Below, in pieces: positions 6,969-15,015 of a stretch of 19,182 bases of DNA. Within the stretch, counting starts at the first letter, position 1. Every line of letters starts with the position of its first letter. Source of the DNA: an uncultured Lachnospiraceae bacterium (lineage in GTDB: Bacteria > Bacillota > Clostridia > Lachnospirales > Lachnospiraceae); contig CAJURQ010000044.1 in the NCBI GenBank assembly GCA_910588955.1, forward strand, positions 1-19,182, read 5' to 3'. Under the pieces are notes generated by a model. The model ran no database searches. It was not told the DNA's origin and saw only the letters and a list, made by a program, of their open reading frames with translations. A program made the translations under genes and the position numbers.

Positions 6969-9821
6969 ATGTCCAAGCGCTGGTTTTATAAAGAAGAATT
7001 GTTTTTTACAACGGAAGAGACATGTCTCAGAGATGAGAATCAGGATAAAATCATAGAGCTGTTAGGCAAAAATGTGGCGGTCGGTGTAGTCGGCGGGTTT
7101 TATGAGGAAGGCTATCCCGTTTATTTTATCAGCTCATTTGCGCTCAACAATATGGGGATGACCTATAAGCAGTTTATGGAAAATACCGGCGGCAATTATT
7201 TAAATGCCGTCTATGAGCCTGACAGACCTATTTTTACGCAGGTTTTTCTTCCGGGCGAGGAGGAAAAGCGGGAGTACCGCGTGGTCAACGGACAGGGTGA
7301 GCCGGTCTGGGTGAGATCGATCAGAATGGAATCCACGTCTGAGGACGGCAGAAGAATCTGGATTTCTGCGATCAGACTGATCGATGAGCAGTACCGGGTC
7401 AGCCAGTTGTCCCATGAGGCGTTCCGGATGCTGCAGGACTCTTACTTCAGAATCAGCGCCATTGATCTGAACAAAAATATGATTTCGGATCTCAAGTTTG
7501 TGGAGAGCGAAGCGCTGGAACTGGAGCGGCTGAACGGTGACTACCGGATGACGGTCGCGTCCTGCGCCAAGAACTATGTGGATGAAAAGGACAGAGAAAA
7601 CTTTAAGAACATCATGGCGGCGGAGAACCTGAAAAAAGTCTTTATGGACGGCGGCGCGCCGATCCATTTCAGCTATCTGCGTCTGGTGGAGGGAGAGTGG
7701 AAATGGGTACGGACGGATCTGGTGCCCGTGGAAAATTTCAGTGAAGAGAACGCAAGGGTCATGTGGTATGTGAAAAACATTACCGAAGAGAAGGCAAAAG
7801 AGACGGAGATGACCGACCGGATGCTGCGGACCAATGCGGAGCTCGTACAGGCGCAAAAGGAGTTAAAGGAGGCAAACCTGAAAATCAAGGAGTCGAACCG
7901 GATGCTGCGCCGTACATTGAGCGCGGAGGAACAGTACCGGCAGGCGATTGTGTCCGAGGCAGTTTTTGTGTTCAATGTCAATGTGTCAAAGAATCTGATC
8001 GAGGAAGAATTTTTTGAGATCGTGGACGGACAGATGGAGCCGGTGCTCTCCCGGATGGGATTGGAGGTGCCGTGCAACGCGGACGATTTCTTTCTTCAGT
8101 GGAGTAAGGAACGCGTTTTCCCAGAGGACAGGGAAGTTTTTGTACAGACGCTCAATACCCATTATCTGTTGGAGGCTTACGAGCGGGGTGAGAGCGAGCT
8201 AATTATAGAAGTGGAGACTTCGGGAACGGAGGAACAGCCTCTGGTTCTGCGGCATACGATTCTGCTCACGAAGGACGGCATCAGCGGCGATATTCTGGCG
8301 CTCAATAACGCGAAGGATATCACGGATATCCGCCAGAAGGACAGGGAGACCAAGCGGGCGCTTTTGGACGCCTACGAGGCGGCAGACCGTGCCAACTGCG
8401 CGAAGACGGACTTCCTCTCCAAAATGTCGCACGATATCAGGACGCCCATGAACGCAATTATCGGCATGACTGCCATCGCAGGGACCAAGCTGCACGATCC
8501 CGACGGGATGGAAGAATGTCTTGCAAAGGTTTCCACCGCGAGCAAACACCTGCTCTCGCTCATAAACGAGGTGCTTGACATGAGCAGGATTGAGTCGGGT
8601 GCGCTGACTCTCGACGAGGAGGAGTTTAACCTTCTGAATATCATTGACAGCATGGTGAATATGCTTTCTGATGCCGCGCGGGAGAAAAAGCAGAAGATAG
8701 AATTTCGCGCCCATGGCGTTCAGAATACCAATGTGCGGGGAGACGCGAGACGGCTGCAGCAGATATTTGCGAACGTGATAAGCAATTCCATCAAATATAC
8801 GGAAGAGGGCGGGGCAATCAGCATAGAAATTACAGAAAAGCCCTCGCAGCAGGAGCATGTCGGATGTTATGAGTTTATGTTTAAGGATAACGGAATCGGC
8901 ATGTCAGAGGAGTTTCTGCAGCATATTTTTGATCCCTTTGAGCGGGCGGACGATGTGCGCACCAGCAAGATTCAGGGTACCGGGCTGGGTATGACCATCA
9001 GCCGGAATATTGTACAGATGATGGGCGGTGACATCCGGATCGAGAGCGAGCTGGGGATCGGAACGATTGTGACGGTTACCGTGCCCTTAAAATATCAGGT
9101 GCCGGGCGTAGTGAACAGGAAGGATCTCGTAGGGAGAACGGTTCTTGTGGTGGATGACTCGCCCTTTGCCGGAGAGACAACCAACGTCCTTTTAAGCAAT
9201 CTGGGGATGCGCGGGGAGTGGGTGCAGTCCGGCGAGGAAGCGTTAGACTATATGAAGGAAAAACGGCGGAAAGGGGAAGATGTTTTTGCTATCCTGTTGG
9301 ATGTGAACATGCCGGGCATGAACGGTATGGAGACAGCGAAGGCGATACGCAGACAGGAAGGTGTGGAAATTCCCATTATTCTCGTCTCTGCCCACGAATG
9401 GGTGGATATTGAAGTGGAGGCGCGGATGGCAGGCGTCAACGCGTTTATCAGAAAACCCTTTGATAAGACCAGAATGTTGACGGCGTTCCGCAATTTTATT
9501 CCCAGAGAGGTTGTAAAACAAGCGGAAGAGACGCTGGAGCAGATCGGGGAGGCGGATTATTCCGACAAACGGATTCTTGTGGTGGAGGACAATGACCTGA
9601 ACAGGGAAATTGCCACGGAAATCCTCTCCATGACGGGGGCAATGATTGATACGGCGGAGAACGGAAAGGAAGCCGTGGACATGGTGATTGCCTCTGACGA
9701 AGGCTACTATGACCTGATTCTCATGGATTTACAGATGCCCGTGATGAACGGGTATGAGGCGACGACGGCGCTTCGTGCCATGGAGCGGGAGGATGCCAGA
9801 AAATGCCTATTGTGGCGATGA
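6969..9821 (+). CDS. PAS-domain hybrid sensor histidine kinase, frameshifted in its second receiver
   Basis: A cytoplasmic hybrid kinase; no membrane helix or signal peptide is visible. Order: PAS-like domain (about 30-145), second PAS-like domain (about 150-275), coiled coil (about 275-320), a third sensor region (about 322-445), HisKA with SHDIRTPMNAIIG and H488, HATPase with DNGIGM at 640 and GTGLGM at 670, receiver 1 (D729/D730, phospho-acceptor D778), and receiver 2 (E873/D874, phospho-acceptor D920). The open frame ends at 9821 after 950 residues, within receiver 2. The missing end, with the conserved Thr and Lys, continues one frame over to 9958. A single missing A in the run at 9800-9803 explains this; restored length would be 996 residues. 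GGGAGG six bases before ATG 6969 sets the start. Both sequencing error and true mutation are possible. Confidence 0.88.
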   Translation: MSKRWFYKEELFFTTEETCLRDENQDKIIELLGKNVAVGVVGGFYEEGYPVYFISSFALNNMGMTYKQFMENTGGNYLNAVYEPDRPIFTQVFLPGEEEKREYRVVNGQGEPVWVRSIRMESTSEDGRRIWISAIRLIDEQYRVSQLSHEAFRMLQDSYFRISAIDLNKNMISDLKFVESEALELERLNGDYRMTVASCAKNYVDEKDRENFKNIMAAENLKKVFMDGGAPIHFSYLRLVEGEWKWVRTDLVPVENFSEENARVMWYVKNITEEKAKETEMTDRMLRTNAELVQAQKELKEANLKIKESNRMLRRTLSAEEQYRQAIVSEAVFVFNVNVSKNLIEEEFFEIVDGQMEPVLSRMGLEVPCNADDFFLQWSKERVFPEDREVFVQTLNTHYLLEAYERGESELIIEVETSGTEEQPLVLRHTILLTKDGISGDILALNNAKDITDIRQKDRETKRALLDAYEAADRANCAKTDFLSKMSHDIRTPMNAIIGMTAIAGTKLHDPDGMEECLAKVSTASKHLLSLINEVLDMSRIESGALTLDEEEFNLLNIIDSMVNMLSDAAREKKQKIEFRAHGVQNTNVRGDARRLQQIFANVISNSIKYTEEGGAISIEITEKPSQQEHVGCYEFMFKDNGIGMSEEFLQHIFDPFERADDVRTSKIQGTGLGMTISRNIVQMMGGDIRIESELGIGTIVTVTVPLKYQVPGVVNRKDLVGRTVLVVDDSPFAGETTNVLLSNLGMRGEWVQSGEEALDYMKEKRRKGEDVFAILLDVNMPGMNGMETAKAIRRQEGVEIPIILVSAHEWVDIEVEARMAGVNAFIRKPFDKTRMLTAFRNFIPREVVKQAEETLEQIGEADYSDKRILVVEDNDLNREIATEILSMTGAMIDTAENGKEAVDMVIASDEGYYDLILMDLQMPVMNGYEATTALRAMEREDARKCLLWR

Positions 9822-9958
9822 CGGCAAACGCTTTTTTGGAAGACATACAGCAGTCGAAGGCATGCGGCATGAACGAACATATGTCAAAGCCACTGGATAT
9901 TGACCAGCTTCAGCGAATGCTGGCGAGATGGCTGACAAAGCAGAACAGAAACACATAA
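9803..9958 (+). pseudogene. Displaced C-terminal end of the hybrid kinase's second receiver
   Basis: Read from 9803, this frame gives MPIVAMTANAFLEDI and later HMSKPLDIDQL before TAA at 9956-9958. These are the missing beta-4 threonine and beta-5 lysine segments of the receiver begun upstream. It has no start signal of its own. It joins the preceding gene if one A is added to the run at 9800-9803, or if ribosomes slip back one base on AAA. Confidence 0.85.
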
Positions 9959-9963
9959 GACGG

Positions 9964-9999
9964 TGTCGGTTCCTTGGAAACAGGGAACCGGCATTTTTT
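9964..9999 (+). terminator. Intrinsic terminator after the hybrid kinase
   Basis: TGTCGGTTCC (9964-9973) pairs with GGAACCGGCA (9984-9993), a 10-bp stem with one G-U pair. Six T's follow (9994-9999). It lies six bases after the restored stop codon at 9958, which supports 9958 as the true end of the kinase gene. It insulates the efflux genes. Confidence 0.9.
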
Positions 10000-10004
10000 A
10001 CTAT

Positions 10005-10033
10005 ATTTAAGAAAGATAAAAAAAGTCTTAAAT
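10005..10033 (+). promoter_or_regulatory. Inverted repeat, candidate operator of the efflux operon
   Basis: ATTTAAGA (10005-10012) and TCTTAAAT (10026-10033) are perfect inverted copies, centres 21 bases apart (two helical turns), just upstream of the candidate promoter. The layout suits a dimeric regulator. The A-rich spacer and lack of GC pairs argue against a terminator. The binding protein is unknown. Confidence 0.45.
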
Positions 10034-10047
10034 GTGGGACAATACTC

Positions 10048-10077
10048 TTTACTTTTACGGACAAATAGTTGTATTCT
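10048..10077 (+). promoter_or_regulatory. Candidate promoter of the efflux operon
   Basis: TTTACT (10048-10053) and TATTCT (10072-10077) each match consensus at four of six positions, with an 18-base spacer. This is a weak promoter, which would suit activator control. It lies between a strong terminator and the adaptor gene, so some promoter must be in this gap. Confidence 0.4.
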
Positions 10078-10117
10078 AAAAAACGGATATCGGGTGAAGA
10101 AATTCGGAGGAGAGATA

Positions 10118-11869
10118 ATGAAAAGAAGATACATAAAATCCGGACGAAGCGCTGTTTCGGTTTTGCTCGCTGCGGTATGTGTTTCCGCAATGCTCGCGGG
10201 ATGCGGGGATGCGGCGGCGACAGAAGAGGAGGAGACACTTAGCGAGGTGCTCCCCGTGGAGGCGCAGATGCCGGAGGCAGGGACATTGACGCTGAAAAAT
10301 GAATTTGTGGGGACAGTCAGCCCGGAGGAGTCGGTGTATGTGATTCCCATGGTGACGGCGGAGGTGCTAAACACTGATATCAGCGTGGGCGACTCTGTGA
10401 CAGCAGGGCAGGAGTTATGTAAACTTGATACCGAGGCGGCGGAGCTACAGCTTGCCAGCGCGCAGGCGCAGTACAACAGCGCGGCGGCGGGCGTGCAGGC
10501 GGCGGAAGTGGGCTATGAGATCGCGCAGGCGCAGTACGACAGCACGGTGGCGCAGCTTGACGTGCAGAATGAGCAGACCCAGAGGCAGAAAGATCTGACC
10601 ATGTACCAGATGCAGATGCAAATCGACGGGATAATCGACGGGATCGACGATATCAATGAGCAGATCTATAAGCTGGATGAAGACAGAGAGGACGCCAAGG
10701 AGCAGAAAGATGATTTGAAGAAGGCAAGCGACAAGGCAAATAAGTCTTTGAAACAGGCGGCACAGGCATATGCGGCGGCACAGGCGGCAGTGACAGCTTT
10801 GGAGCCACAGGACTATACGGAATTACAGAATGTAAAGGGGCAGTTTCCCAGCGAGGAGGCTTATGAGTATGCTTTAAAACAAGCCAAAGAACAGCTCGCG
10901 GCGGCGAAGACAGCTTATGAAGGTGCGCAGGCTGCGGTCTCTCAGCTTGATGCGGCGTACGAGCAGGTAAAAGCAGGTATCGAATCTATAGATGACGGGA
11001 AGGAAAAGTTGGAAGATTCCCTCTCCGATACCTATAAGACAAAGGAACAGACAGAGACAGTAAAAAATCTGACGGAAGCGCAGCTTAATGTCGACACCCA
11101 GAGGGTGCAGGATATCGGCAAGAGGACGGCGGCTCTTGGCGTGGATTCCGCGGCGGCGCAGGTAAACAGCGCGAAAGTTGGCGCGGCTGGCGCCAAAGTA
11201 GGCATTGACAGCGCAGAGTACCAGCTTGACATGTACACGCTGACAGCGCCGATCGATGGCATCGTAGAAGCGGTAAATGTGAAGGAGCATGATTTTGCGT
11301 CCCCGCAGACACCCGCTTTTGTCATTTCCAATAAGAATACGATGACGGTCACCTTCGGTGTGAGTGAGGGCATTCGCAGTACACTGCGGGTGGGACAGAA
11401 ACTAAAGGTGGACAGGAACGGTAAACTCTATGACGCGGCGATCACGGAGATAGGCAGCATGGTGGATCAGAATACAGGGCTTTTTATGATTAAGTCCTGC
11501 GTGAGCACGCCGGACGACAGTCTGTTAACAGGCAGTAGCGTGAAGGTGACGGCGGATACTTACAGTCAGGCGGACGCCCTGCTGATTCCCTATGACGCGG
11601 TGTATTACGACGACAGCCAGCCCTATGTCTATGTGGCGGAAAACGGTCTGGCGCGACGCAAGGATGTGGAGACAGGTATTTTTGATATGGACACGATCAC
11701 AGTGCTCTCGGGGCTTTCCACGGAGGATGTGCTGATCACGAGCTGGTCTGCAAACCTGAGGGAAGGCGCAGAGGTGTCTGTGCAGATGAAGACGGCGGAT
11801 GCGGCGGACGGGGAGCAGGAGACAGCCGGAGAGGAAACAGACGGCGCAATGACTGCGGGCGGAGAGTAG
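10118..11869 (+). CDS. RND efflux periplasmic adaptor (membrane fusion lipoprotein)
   Basis: The adaptor subunit of an RND-type exporter, anchored outside the membrane. The 583-residue product begins with a lipoprotein signal: basic MKRR, a hydrophobic stretch, and lipobox LAGC with C29. A barrel-sandwich half-motif (about 70-103) leads into a long alanine/glutamine-rich coiled-coil region (about 105-370). The second half (TAPIDGIVEAV from 376), a beta-barrel and a membrane-proximal domain follow; the end is an acidic low-complexity tail. At 583 residues it is much longer than typical AcrA-like adaptors, mostly from the coiled coil. GGAGGAGAG precedes ATG 10118; a longer in-frame start at 9974 would lie inside the terminator. 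The permease gene begins 11 bases after the stop, so the two form one operon. Confidence 0.92.
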   Translation: MKRRYIKSGRSAVSVLLAAVCVSAMLAGCGDAAATEEEETLSEVLPVEAQMPEAGTLTLKNEFVGTVSPEESVYVIPMVTAEVLNTDISVGDSVTAGQELCKLDTEAAELQLASAQAQYNSAAAGVQAAEVGYEIAQAQYDSTVAQLDVQNEQTQRQKDLTMYQMQMQIDGIIDGIDDINEQIYKLDEDREDAKEQKDDLKKASDKANKSLKQAAQAYAAAQAAVTALEPQDYTELQNVKGQFPSEEAYEYALKQAKEQLAAAKTAYEGAQAAVSQLDAAYEQVKAGIESIDDGKEKLEDSLSDTYKTKEQTETVKNLTEAQLNVDTQRVQDIGKRTAALGVDSAAAQVNSAKVGAAGAKVGIDSAEYQLDMYTLTAPIDGIVEAVNVKEHDFASPQTPAFVISNKNTMTVTFGVSEGIRSTLRVGQKLKVDRNGKLYDAAITEIGSMVDQNTGLFMIKSCVSTPDDSLLTGSSVKVTADTYSQADALLIPYDAVYYDDSQPYVYVAENGLARRKDVETGIFDMDTITVLSGLSTEDVLITSWSANLREGAEVSVQMKTADAADGEQETAGEETDGAMTAGGE

Positions 11870-11880
11870 GAGGCAGCGAC

Positions 11881-14800
11881 ATGGGATTGACAAAGTTAGC
11901 TCTTAAGCGTCCCGTTTCGATGGCGCTTGTTGTTCTGGCTCTGGTGGTTTTCGGGCTTTCTTCCATAACGGGTTTCCGGCTGGAGCTGACACCCGATATG
12001 GAACTGCCGATGCTGCTTGTCTACACGGTTTATCCGGGAGCGGATCCGGAGAGTGTGGAGGAGCTGGTGACGAAGGAGATAGAGGCGGCAGGCTCCGAGC
12101 AGAGCGGCGTATCTACTTATACTTCACAGTCGGCGGAAAATATGTCCATGGTCATGTTTCAGTATGACTACGGAACCGATCTGGACGACGCCTATATGGA
12201 TTTAAAGACGGCGCTTGACGCAGCGAAGGCATCCATGCCGGACGACGTGCAAGAGCCGACCGTGATAGAAATGGCAATGGACCAGATGGAAACCATGGAT
12301 ATTTCAGTTACGGCGGTGGGCGACAGCGATGTGTTGAGCTACGTGAACGACACTATGGTGACCGAGCTTGAGACGATCTCCGGTGTGGCGGATGTGCAGG
12401 TATACGGCGGCAGGGAAAACTATATCCGCGTACTGCTCGATTCGCAGGCGATGAGGGAGTACGGGGTGACTATGAGCGGCATTGCGCAGACCATCGGGGC
12501 GATGGACTTTACCGTACCTGTGGGCAGCGTGAATCAGGGCTCTCAGGATATCGCTGTGTCCAGCAGTGCGGATATTTCCGGCGTGGTACAGATTCAGAAC
12601 ATTCCCATCACCACGGCAAGAGGGCAGGTGATTCCGCTCTCGGAGGTGGCGCAGGTCGGCGAGAGCCAGAAAACGGCTTCCAGTTTAAGTCGTTATAACG
12701 GGCAGGACAATGTGACGATAGCCATCACAAAAAAGAAAAGCTACGGCACTGTGGAAGTGACAAGAGACGTAGACCGTATGCTGGAGGTGCTGCAGGCGGA
12801 TAATGATGTGGTTGTGATAGACACGATATATAACGCCAGCGATATGATTATTTCTGCGCTCTCCTCCGTGGGAAGCACGCTGGCGCTCGGCGTAGTGCTC
12901 TCCATGCTGGTGCTGTTCCTCTTCTTCGGGGATTTTCGTGCCAGCCTGATTGTTGGAAGCGCCATGCCGATTTCCCTGTTTGCAACGATGATCGGCATGA
13001 ATATGCTTGGATTTACCTTCAATGTGGTGACTATGGGCGCGCTTGTCATTGCCATCGGCATGATGGTGGACAGCTCGATAGTGGTGCTGGAGAGCTGTTT
13101 TCGGCTGAAAGATCAGACGGGCGAATACTATGACGCGGCGCTCAAAGGAACCGGGGTGGTGACGGCTTCGATCATTGCTTCTACGATCACAACGGTGGTC
13201 GTATATGCGCCTCTTGCCACAATGAAGGGTCTGTCGGGGCAGCTGTTCTCGGAACTTGGCATGACGATCATTATGGCAATGCTGGCTTCGCTGATTATGG
13301 CGATGACCATCATTCCTCTGCTTTTCCGCAAATTTAAGCCGGTGGAGAAAAAGAACCTGCCGATCAACAAGCTGTTGCGCAAAATCAATGCTGGATATGA
13401 CAGAGTGCTGCGCAAAATTCTGCCGAAGAAGGCGCTGGTGGTCGTGATATCGGTGTTTCTTCTGATTGCGGCGTTTATGCTAGTCAGCCATATCCACACG
13501 GAGCTGATGCCCAGTATGGATGAGGGAGCCTTTTCTGTCACGGCAAGTTTCCGCTCCGGCACGAAAATGGAACTGATTGAGGAGCAGACAAAGTTTCTGG
13601 AAAAAATGGCGGAGGAGGATGAATATGTAGATCATTATTCTTTCAGTGTCTCGGGAGACACGGCGACGCTGACCGGATATCTTCCGGACGACTGTGAATT
13701 GTCCACGGGACAGGTAATTGAGCGGTACGCGAAAGAACTGGACGGTCTGACGAACATGGATATCAGTATCAGCGCCACCGGCGCAAGCATGACCAGCATG
13801 ATGAGCAGCGGGCTTGAAATTGATCTGGAAGGTCGTGATCTGGATGATTTGAGAGAGACGGCAAGACAGGTACAGCAGATGTTACAGGAAATTCCGGGTG
13901 TGCTGCAGACCTCATCCAATCTGGCGGAGGCGTCCACGCAGGCGAAGATCATGATCGATTCGTTAAAGAGTATGGCAGTCGGACTTCCGCCAGTGCAGGT
14001 GGCGGGAGAGATGTACAACACTCTGAGCGGCATCAAAGCGGCTACGCTTAAGAGAAGCGGCGAAGAGTATGAAGTGCGTGTGGAATATCCCAAAGGCGAG
14101 TATGAGGGGATGAACGATCTGATTAACATGACGCTGAGCACGGCTTACGGTACACAGATTCCATTGTCAGAGATCGCGACGGTGGAATATCAGGATTCCC
14201 CGGTAACGCTGACTCGTGTGGACGGTATCTATCAGGTGGCGGTGACGGCGAACACCACGGAGGAGACAAGATTTACGGCGCAGGATGCGGCGGATGCGGC
14301 GATGGAGCAGATGGTGCTGCCCAGAGGCGTTTCCCGTGCCACAAGTATGATGGACGATATGATGATCGACGAGTTCAAGGCGATTATCACGGCTATTTTT
14401 GTGGCGGTATTTCTGATTTTCCTCGTTATGGCAATGCAGTTTGAGTCACCCCGGTTTTCGCTGATGGTTATGATGAGCATTCCCTTCGCGTTGATCGGTT
14501 CCTTCGGTCTCTTGTATATAACAGGATCGACTTTAAGCATGGTGTCCCTGATGGGCGTGCTGATGCTTGTAGGTATTGTGGTAAATAACGGCATCCTATA
14601 TGTGGATACGGCGAACCGCCTGCGTGAGGAAATGCCGTTGGAGGAGGCATTGATTCAGAGCGGACAGCTCAGACTCCGCCCGATTCTGATGACCACGCTG
14701 ACCACGATTCTTTCCATGATGCCGATGACCCTCGGAATCGGGGAAGGCTCCGTCATGATGGAAGGCATGGCGATGATCATTATCGGTGGTCTGGTCGCTT

Positions 14801-14967
14801 CCACCGTGCTGATCCTTTTGCTGATGCCCACCTTCTATCTGATTATAGACAAGCGGAGCAGGAAGGCGAAGAGACTGGTTAAGAAAGAGGAGAGAAAGAA
14901 CAGGAAGGAAGAAAGAAAAGCGGAAAAACGCGCCAAGAAGGGAGAGAAAGACCGAGAAAATAAATAG
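11881..14967 (+). CDS. RND-family efflux permease (AcrB/SwrC type)
   Basis: A proton- or ion-driven resistance-nodulation-division exporter. The 1028-residue product has the duplicated family layout: membrane helix 1 (about 10-32), a large external loop, helices 2-6 (about 330-485), helix 7 near 515-535, a second external loop, and helices 8-12 (about 835-1000). In helix 4, the usual Asp-Asp pair is GMMVDSS, with D397 then S398. In helix 10 the proteobacterial lysine position falls in VGIVVNNG (N902/N903). These differ from AcrB, suggesting a Gram-positive subfamily with altered ion coupling. The C-terminus is a very basic, charged tail of about 40 residues. AGGAGG at 11868-11873 precedes ATG 11881. 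The substrate cannot be deduced; hydrophobic peptides or drugs are plausible. Confidence 0.94.
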   Translation: MGLTKLALKRPVSMALVVLALVVFGLSSITGFRLELTPDMELPMLLVYTVYPGADPESVEELVTKEIEAAGSEQSGVSTYTSQSAENMSMVMFQYDYGTDLDDAYMDLKTALDAAKASMPDDVQEPTVIEMAMDQMETMDISVTAVGDSDVLSYVNDTMVTELETISGVADVQVYGGRENYIRVLLDSQAMREYGVTMSGIAQTIGAMDFTVPVGSVNQGSQDIAVSSSADISGVVQIQNIPITTARGQVIPLSEVAQVGESQKTASSLSRYNGQDNVTIAITKKKSYGTVEVTRDVDRMLEVLQADNDVVVIDTIYNASDMIISALSSVGSTLALGVVLSMLVLFLFFGDFRASLIVGSAMPISLFATMIGMNMLGFTFNVVTMGALVIAIGMMVDSSIVVLESCFRLKDQTGEYYDAALKGTGVVTASIIASTITTVVVYAPLATMKGLSGQLFSELGMTIIMAMLASLIMAMTIIPLLFRKFKPVEKKNLPINKLLRKINAGYDRVLRKILPKKALVVVISVFLLIAAFMLVSHIHTELMPSMDEGAFSVTASFRSGTKMELIEEQTKFLEKMAEEDEYVDHYSFSVSGDTATLTGYLPDDCELSTGQVIERYAKELDGLTNMDISISATGASMTSMMSSGLEIDLEGRDLDDLRETARQVQQMLQEIPGVLQTSSNLAEASTQAKIMIDSLKSMAVGLPPVQVAGEMYNTLSGIKAATLKRSGEEYEVRVEYPKGEYEGMNDLINMTLSTAYGTQIPLSEIATVEYQDSPVTLTRVDGIYQVAVTANTTEETRFTAQDAADAAMEQMVLPRGVSRATSMMDDMMIDEFKAIITAIFVAVFLIFLVMAMQFESPRFSLMVMMSIPFALIGSFGLLYITGSTLSMVSLMGVLMLVGIVVNNGILYVDTANRLREEMPLEEALIQSGQLRLRPILMTTLTTILSMMPMTLGIGEGSVMMEGMAMIIIGGLVASTVLILLLMPTFYLIIDKRSRKAKRLVKKEERKNRKEERKAEKRAKKGEKDRENK

Positions 14968-14975
14968 TTTTATAT

Positions 14976-15015
14976 AGACCGGTTTCGGATCATCTGATCT
15001 GGAACCGGTCTTTTC
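14976..15015. terminator. Shared terminator between convergent genes
   Basis: AGACCGGTTTC (14976-14986) pairs with GGAACCGGTCT (15001-15011); TTTT follows on the plus strand. A further GATCA/TGATC pair lies in the loop. On the minus strand the hairpin is followed only by TATATAAAAC, so it probably acts better for the efflux operon. The cyclase stop codon lies in the loop (14990-14992). Confidence 0.8.

Noticed and set aside
9974..10117. An upstream start for the efflux adaptor
   Set aside because: It lies inside the terminator hairpin and would bury the lipoprotein signal behind about 48 residues; ATG 10118 has a strong ribosome binding site.
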